From NCBI GenBank assembly GCA_019009955.1, contig CM032230.1, positions 103,123,501 through 103,187,500 of the forward strand: a stretch of 64,000 nt of DNA. Direction: 5' to 3'. Position 1 is the stretch's first letter. The number at the start of each line of letters is the position of its first letter. The position numbers and the translations under genes were made by a program. The DNA is from Riptortus pedestris. Its lineage: Eukaryota; Arthropoda; Insecta; Hemiptera; Alydidae. The notes under the pieces were generated by a model. That model did not search any database. It was not told the DNA's origin and saw only the letters and a list, made by a program, of their open reading frames with translations. Shown piece by piece: positions 13,342-51,307 of this stretch.

Positions 13342-13815
13342 CTAATACCGCTCTAGCGGTTTCAATTTTTGTCTTATCGTTACCAAACTTGATATATAAT
13401 CATTATATACAAAAAGAAAGATGAAGTTCGTTAACGCCTGAAATCGGACCAGGGGGAGGGGGGTTTAGAGGGGGAGAATTTCGAAAATTCATAGTATTTC
13501 CCTTATTTTGCGTCGGATCGAAAAATTGTATAGGATCTTATAGCAAATGTAAAGTTCTATAAATGTTAAGTACAGTTTTTCACTATCTTGATTATTAACA
13601 GAGATATTTGCATTTTTTAGTTTTCGGTCTTCAGTAAACCCCCATTCCTCCTTATTTCATATTAACAATATTCTATTATTTTATGAAGCACATTATTTTA
13701 AGCTTAAATACCAAATATTGTTCTCATTGAACTTTTATGTTTTGAGATAAATGCAAGTGCGTGACTCACGTGGGAAATCTGCTTAGTTAACGCAGCCCCT
13801 GCGTGACGGACTTTT
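13150..13815 (+). mobile_element. HINE element, copy E
   Basis: Forward copy from TTTTAGCAGATTCCCC to CCTGCGTGACGGACTTTT. The central pure TA array is at 13279-13332, ending in a short TG run, followed by CCGCTCTAGCGG. About 100 bp of extra sequence near its 3' part (AAACCCCCATTCCTCC to TTGAGATAAATGCAAG) recurs at 27240-27340 and 45785-45850. Confidence 0.72.
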
Positions 13816-16399
13816 GTTTCCCCCTAATGGTAGTACTTCTTATATTGTCTTTCCTCCTGATGTTGAGCATGCTCCTTTCCACTGATCTTTGTCATACTTC
13901 GTTTCCTTCATTAGTTTTTGTGACAGCCCATGTTTGGATACCGTATGTCACTGCCGGAAGAACACAAGAATCAAAAACTATTTTCTTAATTTTGATTGGG
14001 AAATTCCCTTTCATTATAGATTTTAATGACCAACTTTTACTCCAAACCCAGAGCTATTCTTCTCACCACTTATTTCGTTGATTTATTTTTGAAGGAGACC
14101 AATTGAGCTAAATATATGTTTATTCCCCTACATAATCGGGTTTAGTGCTTCCTATATAGAAGTGCTATAGAATAATTAAATAATGATTTTAGGTAAACTA
14201 ATCGATGAGTGTTATTTCTACCGAGATATTATTTTCCATGCAATTTCCTGTATCTAAAACCACTCATTGATTTAAGAAACACCGATAAATTTGACTGAAA
14301 TATAGAGAACCTGTTGATCCTTGTTGTAAGCATAGCCTATTCTCCTACATCAGACTCCTCTCAAGCCCTATCTGTCATTGGACTGTATTGTTCGTACTCC
14401 GTTGAGTGGCTACACAATGCTCTATCTCCTCTCTTATCCCCTTTTCACTCTTCCTAATACCTCTCGACCCGAAAGCTACTTTCCGTCTATACCTTGGAGT
14501 TCAATTGCTTGTTAGGGCTTTATTAGCGTTTGATTTCCACAATTTGCCTCTCTTCTGTTTACAACTAAAGTTTTAGCAGATTTTCCTTTATTTAGCCAAT
14601 GGGACGGTATTATAATATTAATTAAATACTGAAATATCCATTCTGTTTTATAATTCTCCCGTAACTAATGGACATTGCGAATTCAAATCATCAGATATGT
14701 TGAGGGAAATATTTTCTGTGACTTTTATTTTTTTTTTTTAATTTGAAGCAGTCCCTAATCAGGAAATGTCAAAGGCTTGCATTCTAGGGAAGCCAGTTAA
14801 CCCTACACCCCATACCATCCACACTGAAGTCATTTTTATTTGCAAAACCATTACATATAAGTTAACGGTTAAAAGAGGATATGACTTTTCGATGTGGAAG
14901 TCTCTATAGATTCTCAAAACAATACAAGTCTTAGAAAGAATATTGGTTTCGAAGTTCCCAGTGCTAATAATTATATCAACGACCTGAATCTTTTTTAATA
15001 TTTTTCTGATAATGCTTCGGTAACTTACGTAATGCTAAGTGTGTGTCCCGGAAGCTTTTTTACACTCCTTAATTTCACCAGTGGCTTCGGAGTAAATAAT
15101 ATCCCTTCAGAAAACATTCAATACCACCCTAGGGGTCCAAACTGTTCATTTGACGCTCCGAACACTGGCAAAACACGTCCTCAAATTTTGAGTAATCTCC
15201 CATATTTTAGGAGCCTTGTTCCCTTCTGAACACTGTCGTCTTCTATGGATTTATGTATTTGAGAAATATTTTCGTCTTCAAAATGAATTGAAAAAACTCA
15301 GTATTATAGTATACCTAGAAGTACAAAATTTGTTGGGACGAAAAACTTATGTTAAAGGTTATTAAGAAAGCATAAAAAGCTGTACTTATTCCAAAATTTC
15401 ATTCCTCGGAAAACATTTAATACCCTAAAGGTCAAAACATAAACGTATTTTAATTTGTTAGCAAGTTCAACTCATTTCCACATTATTCATAAGAAATACT
15501 TGATGCGATTTTTATACTCTTGACTTCTATTTGGCACCTTCCTTGAGTCCGTGCTTTCTCTTCGTTACTAGAAGGAACACCTGGACTGGTTCCGTATGAC
15601 TTAGAACAACAGTAGCCTCGATACTTATTGGAGGCAAAGCCCTTGACTTATGCTGGCATTTAAAGCAACCTTATGCAAGCTTTAGGTTTACTTTATTTCT
15701 TGCTCTTGAATGGTGTTAAGGCCAATTGATAGTAGTTCCCTATTCAGCTTAAACTATCATAACAAAAGTATTCCTCTTGAATTATAACTCTCATTCCAAC
15801 TTAACACAAAATCCTAGAGATGTGGTTTACAGTGTTTGTGTGTCACAATCATTATAGAATTGCTTTAAAATTAGTGCGCGCGCGCGTGTGTGTCTGAGAA
15901 AATAACCGGCTACTCTCCAGTTTCTGTCTTCAAGACTCCCCTAGTGATGTTGCATAATAAATGGAAGACATATTTTAGTAACGGGTAAACCTAGAGTCGT
16001 GGTTTAGATTTCTGCACGAGTGCTACGAATTTAATATTTGACAAAAGCATCCTATTCCAACTGTGACTATACAAGGGGTCAAGGGGTGGGTGCCTGTAGA
16101 GAACCCCCCATTAGCCTTATTTGCATGAAGTGGATGTTTTAGTAACTTGTTTGAAATGTTCCATACGTAATTATTACTTTTTTTTTTATTAATAATCATT
16201 CTTAACTATTGAACTCTGTGGTTCGTTTGTGTTTTAAATGCGTTATATTTTATTGATGCTTCATAAAAAATTAAGAAATTATTTGAGACTTATAAATTTC
16301 ATTTTCCAGTGATTCTTTTTCGTCGGTAGAATATTAGCCATATAATCAATTTAGGTCCCTGACAAGCTGTTAGATAGGTTTTATCTTAATATAATCATT
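13816..16399. other. Non-coding sequence, nothing recognised
   Basis: Includes the 92-codon frame at 13803, whose hydrophobic translation begins in a HINE end and matches nothing I know. Confidence 0.45.
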
Positions 16400-16735
16400 G
16401 TCTATTTAAAGGTAAAACAAAGTGGCTGTGGGGGTGGGTCGTAGCTTGAGAGTAACAAGATTGCAGCTCCATCATTGGAAGCCCCTTATTGGCTATCAAA
16501 GTCTGCCACCCCCTTCTTATAAACAGAGCAATTTCCTTCCGCCCCCGTCCTCTAGGCTGGAGGCGGCACAGCTCCATTTATCCCCGGGTCCTGGCATTCC
16601 GTCCCGTAGATCCCGTTCCTGCCTTACATTCTCAGAATATACCTCCATTACTACTGTATGTATCGTTTTGCACAATCAGTTTTCTTCCTCCACCAAAAAA
16701 GTAGTAGTAGACATTTCAGCATTCTTTTGATTTTG
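16400..16735 (+). other. GC-rich promoter-like patch of unknown origin
   Basis: Stands out from AT-rich flanks. It has an inverted CCAAT (TATTGGC at 16488), a TATA-like CTTATAAACAGAG at 16516-16528 and downstream C-rich sequence, a layout like an LTR promoter. TG...CA ends or duplications were not found. Overlapping frames of 60-102 codons on both strands show no recognisable protein. Confidence 0.25.
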
Positions 16736-16742
16736 GCAATGT

Positions 16743-17088
16743 AAAAGTTCGTCATGCAGGGGCTTCGTAAACTAAGCACGTTTCCCAAGTGCTGGTTTAA
16801 CGCTTGTGATCTCATATCACCACGTATTCTCTATTTGTACGTAAAAAAAACCGATGAGTACAGATGAGATCTGTTAATATTCAATATAGAGAAAAGATGT
16901 ATAGACAACATTTATAGAATATTACATTTGCAATAAGATTGATTCTATACAATTTTTCGATCAGACGGATAATAACGGTGGTATTTCGATTTCGAAATTC
17001 TCCCTCTCTAACCCCCCCCCCCTCCTGTCTCCCACTGGTCTAATTTTAGCCGTTAACGAACTTGATTTTCATTTTTACATCAAACGTT
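16743..17088 (-). mobile_element. HINE fragment F1, running into a minisatellite
   Basis: Reverse-strand 3' terminus (AAAGTTCGTCATGCAGGGGC, AAGCACGTTTCCC) and the common middle part up to the block equivalent to CATAAAACG. There the family sequence breaks off and the 25-bp array begins without spacer. Confidence 0.65.
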
Positions 17089-17707
17089 GGCCGAGAACAC
17101 TTCCCAGCCTGTTGGCCGAGAACACTTCTCAGCCTGTTGGCCGAGATCACTTCTCAGCCTGTTGGCCGAGAACACTTCTCAGCCTTTTGGCCGAGATCAC
17201 TTCTCAGCCATTTGGCCGAAAACATTTGTCAGCCTGTTGGCCGAGAGCACTTCTCAGCCATTTGGCCGAAAACATTTGTCAGCCTGTTGGCCGAGAGCAC
17301 TTCTCAGCCTGTTGGCCGAGAACACTTCTCAGCCTGTTGGCCGAGAACACTTCTCAGCCTTTTGGCCGAGATCACTTCTCAGCCATTTGGTCGAAAACAT
17401 TGGTCAGCCTGTATGCCGAGAGCACTTCTCAGCCTGTTGGCCGAGAGCACTTCTCAGCCTGTTGGCCGAGAACACTTCTCAGCCTGTTGGCCGAGAACAC
17501 TTCTCAGCCTGTTGGCCGAGAACACTTCTCAGCCTGTTGGCCGAGAGCACTTCTCAGCCTGTTGGCCGAGAGCACTTCTCAGCCTGTTGGCCGAGAGCAC
17601 TTCTCAGCCTGTTGGCCGAGAGCACTTCTCAGCCTGTTGGCCGAGAGCACTTCTCAGCCATTTGGTCGAAAACATTGGTCAGCCTGATGGCCGGGAACAT
17701 TTCTTAT
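17089..17707. repeat. 25-bp hairpin minisatellite, about 25 units
   Basis: Twenty-four consecutive units of exactly 25 bp (17089-17688) plus a decaying 25th. The unit is GGCCGAGAA-CAC-TTCTCAGCC followed by TGTT; the two halves are an inverted repeat with an 8-of-9 stem and a 3-nt loop. Unit classes differ at the loop-side base (AAC, ATC or AGC) and in divergent units GAAAACATTTGTC. Units 4-5 and 11-12 form the same AAC-ATC pair, and 5-8 alternate, so larger blocks were copied. Because 25 is not a multiple of 3 and the unit has no stop, all three + frames are open (237, 211 and 191 codons); these are not genes. Confidence 0.95.
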
Positions 17708-17764
17708 TTGAGCTTAGAATAAGAGGTATATATATAGGTTTTATCATATATTCTCTTATTGTTA

Positions 17765-17935
17765 AAGTACGATGACTAAAAGTGGCGGGTTTGTTGAAGG
17801 TTGAAAATAAAAAAAAATTGCAATATCTTGGTTAACATTCGTAATAGAGGGTCAATTTGTATAATTTATTGGTAATTAAATTTGCAATGAGATTGGTTTT
17901 ATACAAGTCTTCGATCCTATTTATAATATCAGAGA
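17765..17935 (-). mobile_element. HINE fragment F2 after the minisatellite
   Basis: Carries GGCGGGTTTGTTGAAGG, CAATATCTTGGTTAACATTC and GATTGGTTTTATACAAG, matching the middle part of copy 19977-20969 in the same orientation. With fragment F1 it brackets the 25-bp array. Confidence 0.55.
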
Positions 17936-18149
17936 AGTTGAGCTTTACTGCCCTGACGAATTGTGTGATGTAACCTGAATGAGTAACATATTCTAACTAT
18001 GGATGGATCATAAAAGTCACTAATGTGTCCTGCACTGATTTTCATAATTTATTATGTATAGCTAACGAAAGGTATAAACTTTATTACTTCATTAGGAGAT
18101 AGATTGTGGGCTATATTTACGAGCATAGGACTAGTTCTACTTGAGATGG

Positions 18150-18245
18150 GTAAAGTTGAGCATGGCCAGTGCTCGAACGAGTGACTGCAGAATGAGTACA
18201 CCGTTTAGCTACTAGAGTACACTAAGATGCGGAAGTGTACGAATG
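18150..18245 (-). pseudogene. Possible second tRNA-like relic
   Basis: On the reverse strand, CTAGTAGCTAAACGGTGTAC resembles an A box and CTCGTTCGAGCAC a B box at suitable spacing. Stems are poor; probably an old SINE head. Confidence 0.25.
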
Positions 18246-18394
18246 TCTTCGTCTGTCATACTTCCTGTTAACTGCCAACTAGCAGTTCTAAACACAATCC
18301 TCCCCCCCCTTATTCTGGGTATAATGAGACCATAATGTATTAGGAAACAATTCATTCCCGGTCGTCATTGGCTAACGGAGGTTTAGTGTCGAAC

Positions 18395-18415
18395 AGGCTG
18401 AGAAATGTTCTCGGC
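18395..18415 (-). repeat. Single inverted unit of the 25-bp hairpin repeat
   Basis: GGCTGAGAA-ATG-TTCTCGGCC is the reverse complement of one unit of the array at 17089-17707, lying about 700 bp away next to HINE sequence. Confidence 0.75.
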
Positions 18416-18450
18416 CAACTGGCTGGGTGTGTATCCCTGAATGCGTGCTT

Positions 18451-18810
18451 GTGTGAGGGCGATACCGCTCTATCGGTCGATATTTTTATTTAATTGTGAC
18501 CAAACTCGATATTTAAATGTTTTATGAAATCCTGAAAACTATGTTCGCTAACGAGTGAAATATAGGGGATAGAGGGGGACAGAAAAGTTTAAATATCTGC
18601 TTTATTATGAGGCGAATCCAAAACCCTTATTAATTAGTCTTTTTACAAATTTAATCTATTATAAATGTTAATCTTTGCACATTTTTATCTGATTTCCCTT
18701 AACTGAAATCAGCTATTGATGTCGTACTTATGACACGATTTTCGACAAATTTCCACAAATGCCGATTGATACTGCCCAGTAGATGATGAAAATGAGGTCC
18801 GTTTACCATA
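18451..18810 (+). mobile_element. Rearranged HINE fragments
   Basis: 18451-18670 carries the middle part (ACCGCTCTATCGGTCG, CCAAACTCGATATTTAAATG). It is followed at 18690-18810 by the 5' part (TTTCCCTTAACTGAAATCAG to ATGAGGTCCGTTTAC), an order opposite to intact copies. This is either two partial copies or a rearrangement linked to the minisatellite. Confidence 0.55.
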
Positions 18811-19976
18811 GTATTTGCCATTACCAATTAGCCATAGTTACGAAAAGTAGATGTAAATGAATAATGATAGTAATTATATTATAACATATATTTTATAGAT
18901 TTATGACATTTACCTGACCTTTATTCATTCATTGCCCATTGTTGGTGAAGTTTGTAGCGGGGTCGGGGAAATGTTTCTGACTTCGACTCTCCTAGATTCT
19001 CGTATCTGTTGCTGGCACTGCTTCCTGGAAGGTAAACTGGTGTCCGACAAGGGGGTTCTTGTGAAGACTTAGGTAGACAAAGGAGGAAACCTCATTTATG
19101 GTTTCCGAAATACATCCATCATTTTGATGACAAGTTGTTACTGCCAAATGGGTTTATCCCTTTCACGCTAAAGGGAATAACTTTGAAACACACTATACGA
19201 TGACGCAAAATCCTGCCCGTCCGATTACGCGGCTCCGAGGAAATGCCATTAATGAAATGTGTCCTCCCTCTCCAAAGTTCTACTACTAAAAGCTTTGTAG
19301 CATAGTCTGTTCCACTCAAAAGTGTCGAAGTTTAACTCGGTTATTTGAGGGGAGGAATTTCGAATAAAGTTTTGCCTGGAACGAGACTAACGAATGAAAG
19401 GTTTATTGTAGTGGTTGATAGCGTAGAATATTGACCTTCAGACTAGGAGCGGAAAAGGTAAATGTCAAATGGTCTGATTATGAGTGGTGCGCTGTCACCC
19501 CACAACTCTGCCATTTGAGGCAAATACCCCTCACTATCCTTTTCCTTTTTATTTGCTCTTTGCCTTGTTCACCGCATCCAATTTGTATCTTTCGTGTTTG
19601 CAGCTCGTTTTCTTCCCCCAGGCCTGGCTCATGCCAGAATTTGAAGCCTCATATGGTGGTATTTAAGAAGTTAAATTTAGACATAGTCCTTTGTTGCGTT
19701 TATACATTCTCTCCAAGGAAAGGCCCAACCAAGTAGTTCTTCTATCTACCTTAATCACTATAGTTCATATCAAGTAGATATAAATACAAGAATCATTGTT
19801 CATTGTTACATCTAAAATATTTTTCTTATTCCATTTAGGAGGACTTGGGATATCCGGGAAATCTTACACAAAAAATAAACTGGGTTGTAAAATACGTTCG
19901 TAGCGTTTATCAATATTTCATTTTAATCCTCTTTGTATTTATAAAATCATGTTGACTTGGTCTATACATATTCTTA
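18811..19976. other. Non-coding sequence, nothing recognised
   Basis: Slightly GC-richer patches at 18940-19080 and 19480-19640 but no consistent protein. Confidence 0.4.
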
Positions 19977-20775
19977 AAAAAGTCCGTCACGGAGGGGCTG
20001 CGTAAACTAAGCAGATTTCCCTCGTGAAGTTTAGTAATAGATAAATATACATACTGGTAACACAACAACACCGTGAATAAATACAAACGGAAATAAGAAA
20101 TGTTTCATCCAATTTCAATAACCTGCCGACAGGAAGCGTTAGGTTAGAAATGTAAACAAACGGGTCTGCCCGCCTCACACCGGAAAGAAAAACAATTACT
20201 GAAATATATCAGAATATAACACATTAATTTTATTGAGAACTATTTACTATATCTAGTACTGTAATTAATAATGAGTCAGAATAATTGTTATCTCAATCAA
20301 TAAAATTTTAGTAGTCCAAAACTTTAAGATGGGGGGGGGGAGTCACGGGACATATTTGCATGTATCTCGTATAATAAAGGTCTCTTGAATACAATTTTTG
20401 GTATTTAAACTTCCAATAATGTGATTTATTATGTAGCAGAGTATTGTTTACGTAACATGAGTAGAAGTGGCGGTTTGCTGAAAACTGAAAAATGCAAATA
20501 TCTCGGTTAATATTCAAGATAGAGAATAAACGTATATAACAATATTTATAGTAAATTTAATTTGCAATAAGATTGGTTATATACAATTTTTCGATCTGAT
20601 GCATAATAACGGAGATATTTCGAATTTTCGAAAATCCCCCCCTCTAAACCCCCTCCCCCTCCCTCTGGTCCGATTTCAGCCATTAACGAACTTGATCTGT
20701 CTTTTTACATAAAACAGTTAAATATCGAGTTTCGTAACGATCAAACAAAAATTGCGACCGCTAGAGCGTTAACAG

Positions 20776-20847
<72 letters not shown>

Positions 20848-20969
20848 GAAAGGACCTCATTTTCGTCATCTCCTGGGTAGGATCGATGGACATTTGAAGA
20901 AATTTTTCGAAAATCGCGTCATGAGTACGACCTCAATAGCTGATTTCCCTTAAGGGAAATCTGCTAAAA
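19977..20969 (-). mobile_element. HINE element, long copy G (about 990 bp)
   Basis: The most complete copy. Both termini are intact (AAAGTCCGTCACGGAGG on the left; hairpin TTTCCCTTAAGGGAAA then TCTGCTAAAA on the right), with the long-form block, the G-rich block, the CCGCTAGAGCGTT motif and a pure TA array at 20781-20842. No transposase, helicase or other protein is encoded, so it is non-autonomous. Confidence 0.78.
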
Positions 20970-21064
20970 AGGATTAGTTAAGTGCTTCAGTTTCAACCAA
21001 GATTCCTTATCTTTAAGTGGCATGCATTTGCACAAAATGGAAGAGAAAATCATAGGTATAGTTT

Positions 21065-21375
21065 AGGTAGGATGAAAGAATTGACTATGATTCTGCTATA
21101 ACAATTTATTAAAACGGCAGAGCACTTTCGAAGCAGTGCATCATCATCAGTGCCCGAAGATCCTGGATGTTGGCCTGATGGCTCTTAGAGCTAAACTTGC
21201 CCTCTAGCTCTAAGAGCCGTCAAGTCAACATCCAGGACCTTCGGGCACTGACGATGATGCACTGCATTAAAAGCGCTCTGCCGTTTAAATAAATTGTTAT
21301 AGCGGAAGCGTAGCCAATTCTTTCATCCTACCTACATTAGAAGTCACTTCCACCTGCCAGAATACCAACTCAGAA
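21065..21375. mobile_element. Fold-back element, long copy, with 11-bp target-site duplication
   Basis: A 311-bp element flanked by the exact repeat AGGTATAGTTT (21054-21064 and 21376-21386). Arms of about 120 bp run from AGGTAGGATGAAAGAATTG through AACGGCAGAGC and GCTCTTAGAGCT to a loop of about 13 nt, then return as the complement. The asymmetric right tail ends TACCAACTCAGAA, matching the start of the copy at 920 on the other strand. A duplication of this size with fold-back arms resembles Mutator-like elements; the superfamily is an inference. Confidence 0.8.
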
Positions 21376-21386
21376 AGGTATAGTTT

Positions 21387-22997
21387 TCCATCAATATAAA
21401 TGCCCGTTGTAACGTGTCTTTGCAGACCCGGCAGAAATTATTGGAGTTTGGCAGAGATGTGATCCCCCACCCACCCTATTTGAATTATTTTGAAATCACC
21501 AGTAAAAAACTCTTTGATCTTATTTGACAACCTAATTACATTCAATTGGTTTAGCTCTTTGTTGAACATTGCCATTTGTGTAGTCTACCCATTCCTATAA
21601 ATTAATTTTCGGCTACTCATTGCTTCTATTTTTTCTTGAATTTTAGTCTGCTTTCTATGGGTGTTTCTTTTGCCTCAGGCACTGGCTATCTCTGCATATG
21701 TTGTATAAGTTTGTATAAATTTTCAAGTTTTCCCTTATTAATATTTTTTTAATAAGCGTAATAAATAAGTGTGCCTCTTTTACTGATGTCTCATTTTACA
21801 GCAATCAGCATGTTGCACACCTTCACTGAAATTGTAATTCCATGTATAATTAATGGCAAGTGGTTACTTGTTTCTCCTGTCTAACAGATGCCAAATTTTC
21901 CACAATAATATGATATATGTGTATTTATATACACACTGCAATTCTTTCTCACTGAGCATCTCCTTGAGTCCAGCTTGCCACTTGGCAAGGAGGCTGGGAA
22001 GCCCCTTCAGCTCCATGTCTGTAGAATACCCCAGTTCTGAAATTAACAAAACTTATAATTTCGAGGAAACATTAAGCAGAACCAAGGTGAAGAAGGACTC
22101 CTCTCCAAAGGGGACTATTCTTGGTGATTACTTCTACGTTCCTTAGAATATCTTCTTGAAGGGTTGCATTATGTTGGGGCATTTCACCAGAACATATGCT
22201 GTCTCCAAGCAATGATTTCTGTATTCCATTTGCTTAATATCTTTACAGATCCCAAAATCTCACTTGGGAAAGGTTTTTGGGGAGACAACAGAGCTCAGTA
22301 CTCTCTTGTTAACCTTAATTTCTGCAACATAATGTTCAATGATCGGTGTTACAGGATCCAGCAATCAGGGAAAAGAAAGATGTAATTTTCCTGCATTAAA
22401 TTTAATTTAGGAAGATTCTATCTTTCTTTCCCCAGTCATATCTTCTTTACTGTTGCTTCCTCATTGTAGAGGGTTATTGTATAATTAGTGAATGGAGAGT
22501 AATTAATATTTTATAGTTAGAGGGATGGTTTAGTGAGTGTTATAAAAAACCCGTTTAATGTGTGATCTTTTGTTTCAATAATTTTATTTTTCAGAATAAT
22601 GACTTTGAGAGTGGCCATCTACATTAAGCAAACTCCTTATTTGCTTGAGTTTCATAAAAATATTACTTATAGTTATGCGTTTGTTGAGACCATTGTTGCT
22701 GGTTGCTCATTGAGAATTGATAGCCAACACAACACATTCTAAATATGAAGGTTACTATCTTCTAAAGTTCTTCCAAGCCAAGTGTTGATCAACTTTTTAC
22801 AGACTGTTGGTATCTGTTCACACTGAAAGTCAGGTATAATCTGCAAACTTCAAAGACAGATTTGACTATAGAATTATCTGGACATTTGAAACTTATCATT
22901 GAATTTTCCATCTCTGTATTCATTTTCATCTTCAATATATTTTTTTTCTATTTGTTCTTACGTATGCTCTTCATCTAATAATGTATTTTTATTTCAG
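21387..22997. other. Sequence upstream of the first visible ena exon
   Basis: Must be intron if ena starts further upstream. A patch at 21940-22380 is GC-richer and open on both strands over 60-97 codons without a recognised product. No ATG-AC|gt exon was found. Confidence 0.45.

Positions 22998-51307
<28,310 letters not shown>

Noticed and set aside
17089..17707. Regular repeat resembling a CRISPR array
   Set aside because: The 25-bp units are directly adjacent with no unique spacers, and the genome is eukaryotic.
17062..17775. Three overlapping + frames of 237, 211 and 191 codons with repeated peptides
   Set aside because: They are the three frames of a 25-bp tandem repeat that contains no stop codon. 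All three translate the same repeat peptides in rotation, which is an artefact of the period not being a multiple of three.
21853..22385. Cluster of frames (97, 61 and 73 codons) upstream of ena
   Set aside because: Slightly GC-rich and could be a transposon remnant, but neither strand gives a recognisable protein or splice-compatible exon.
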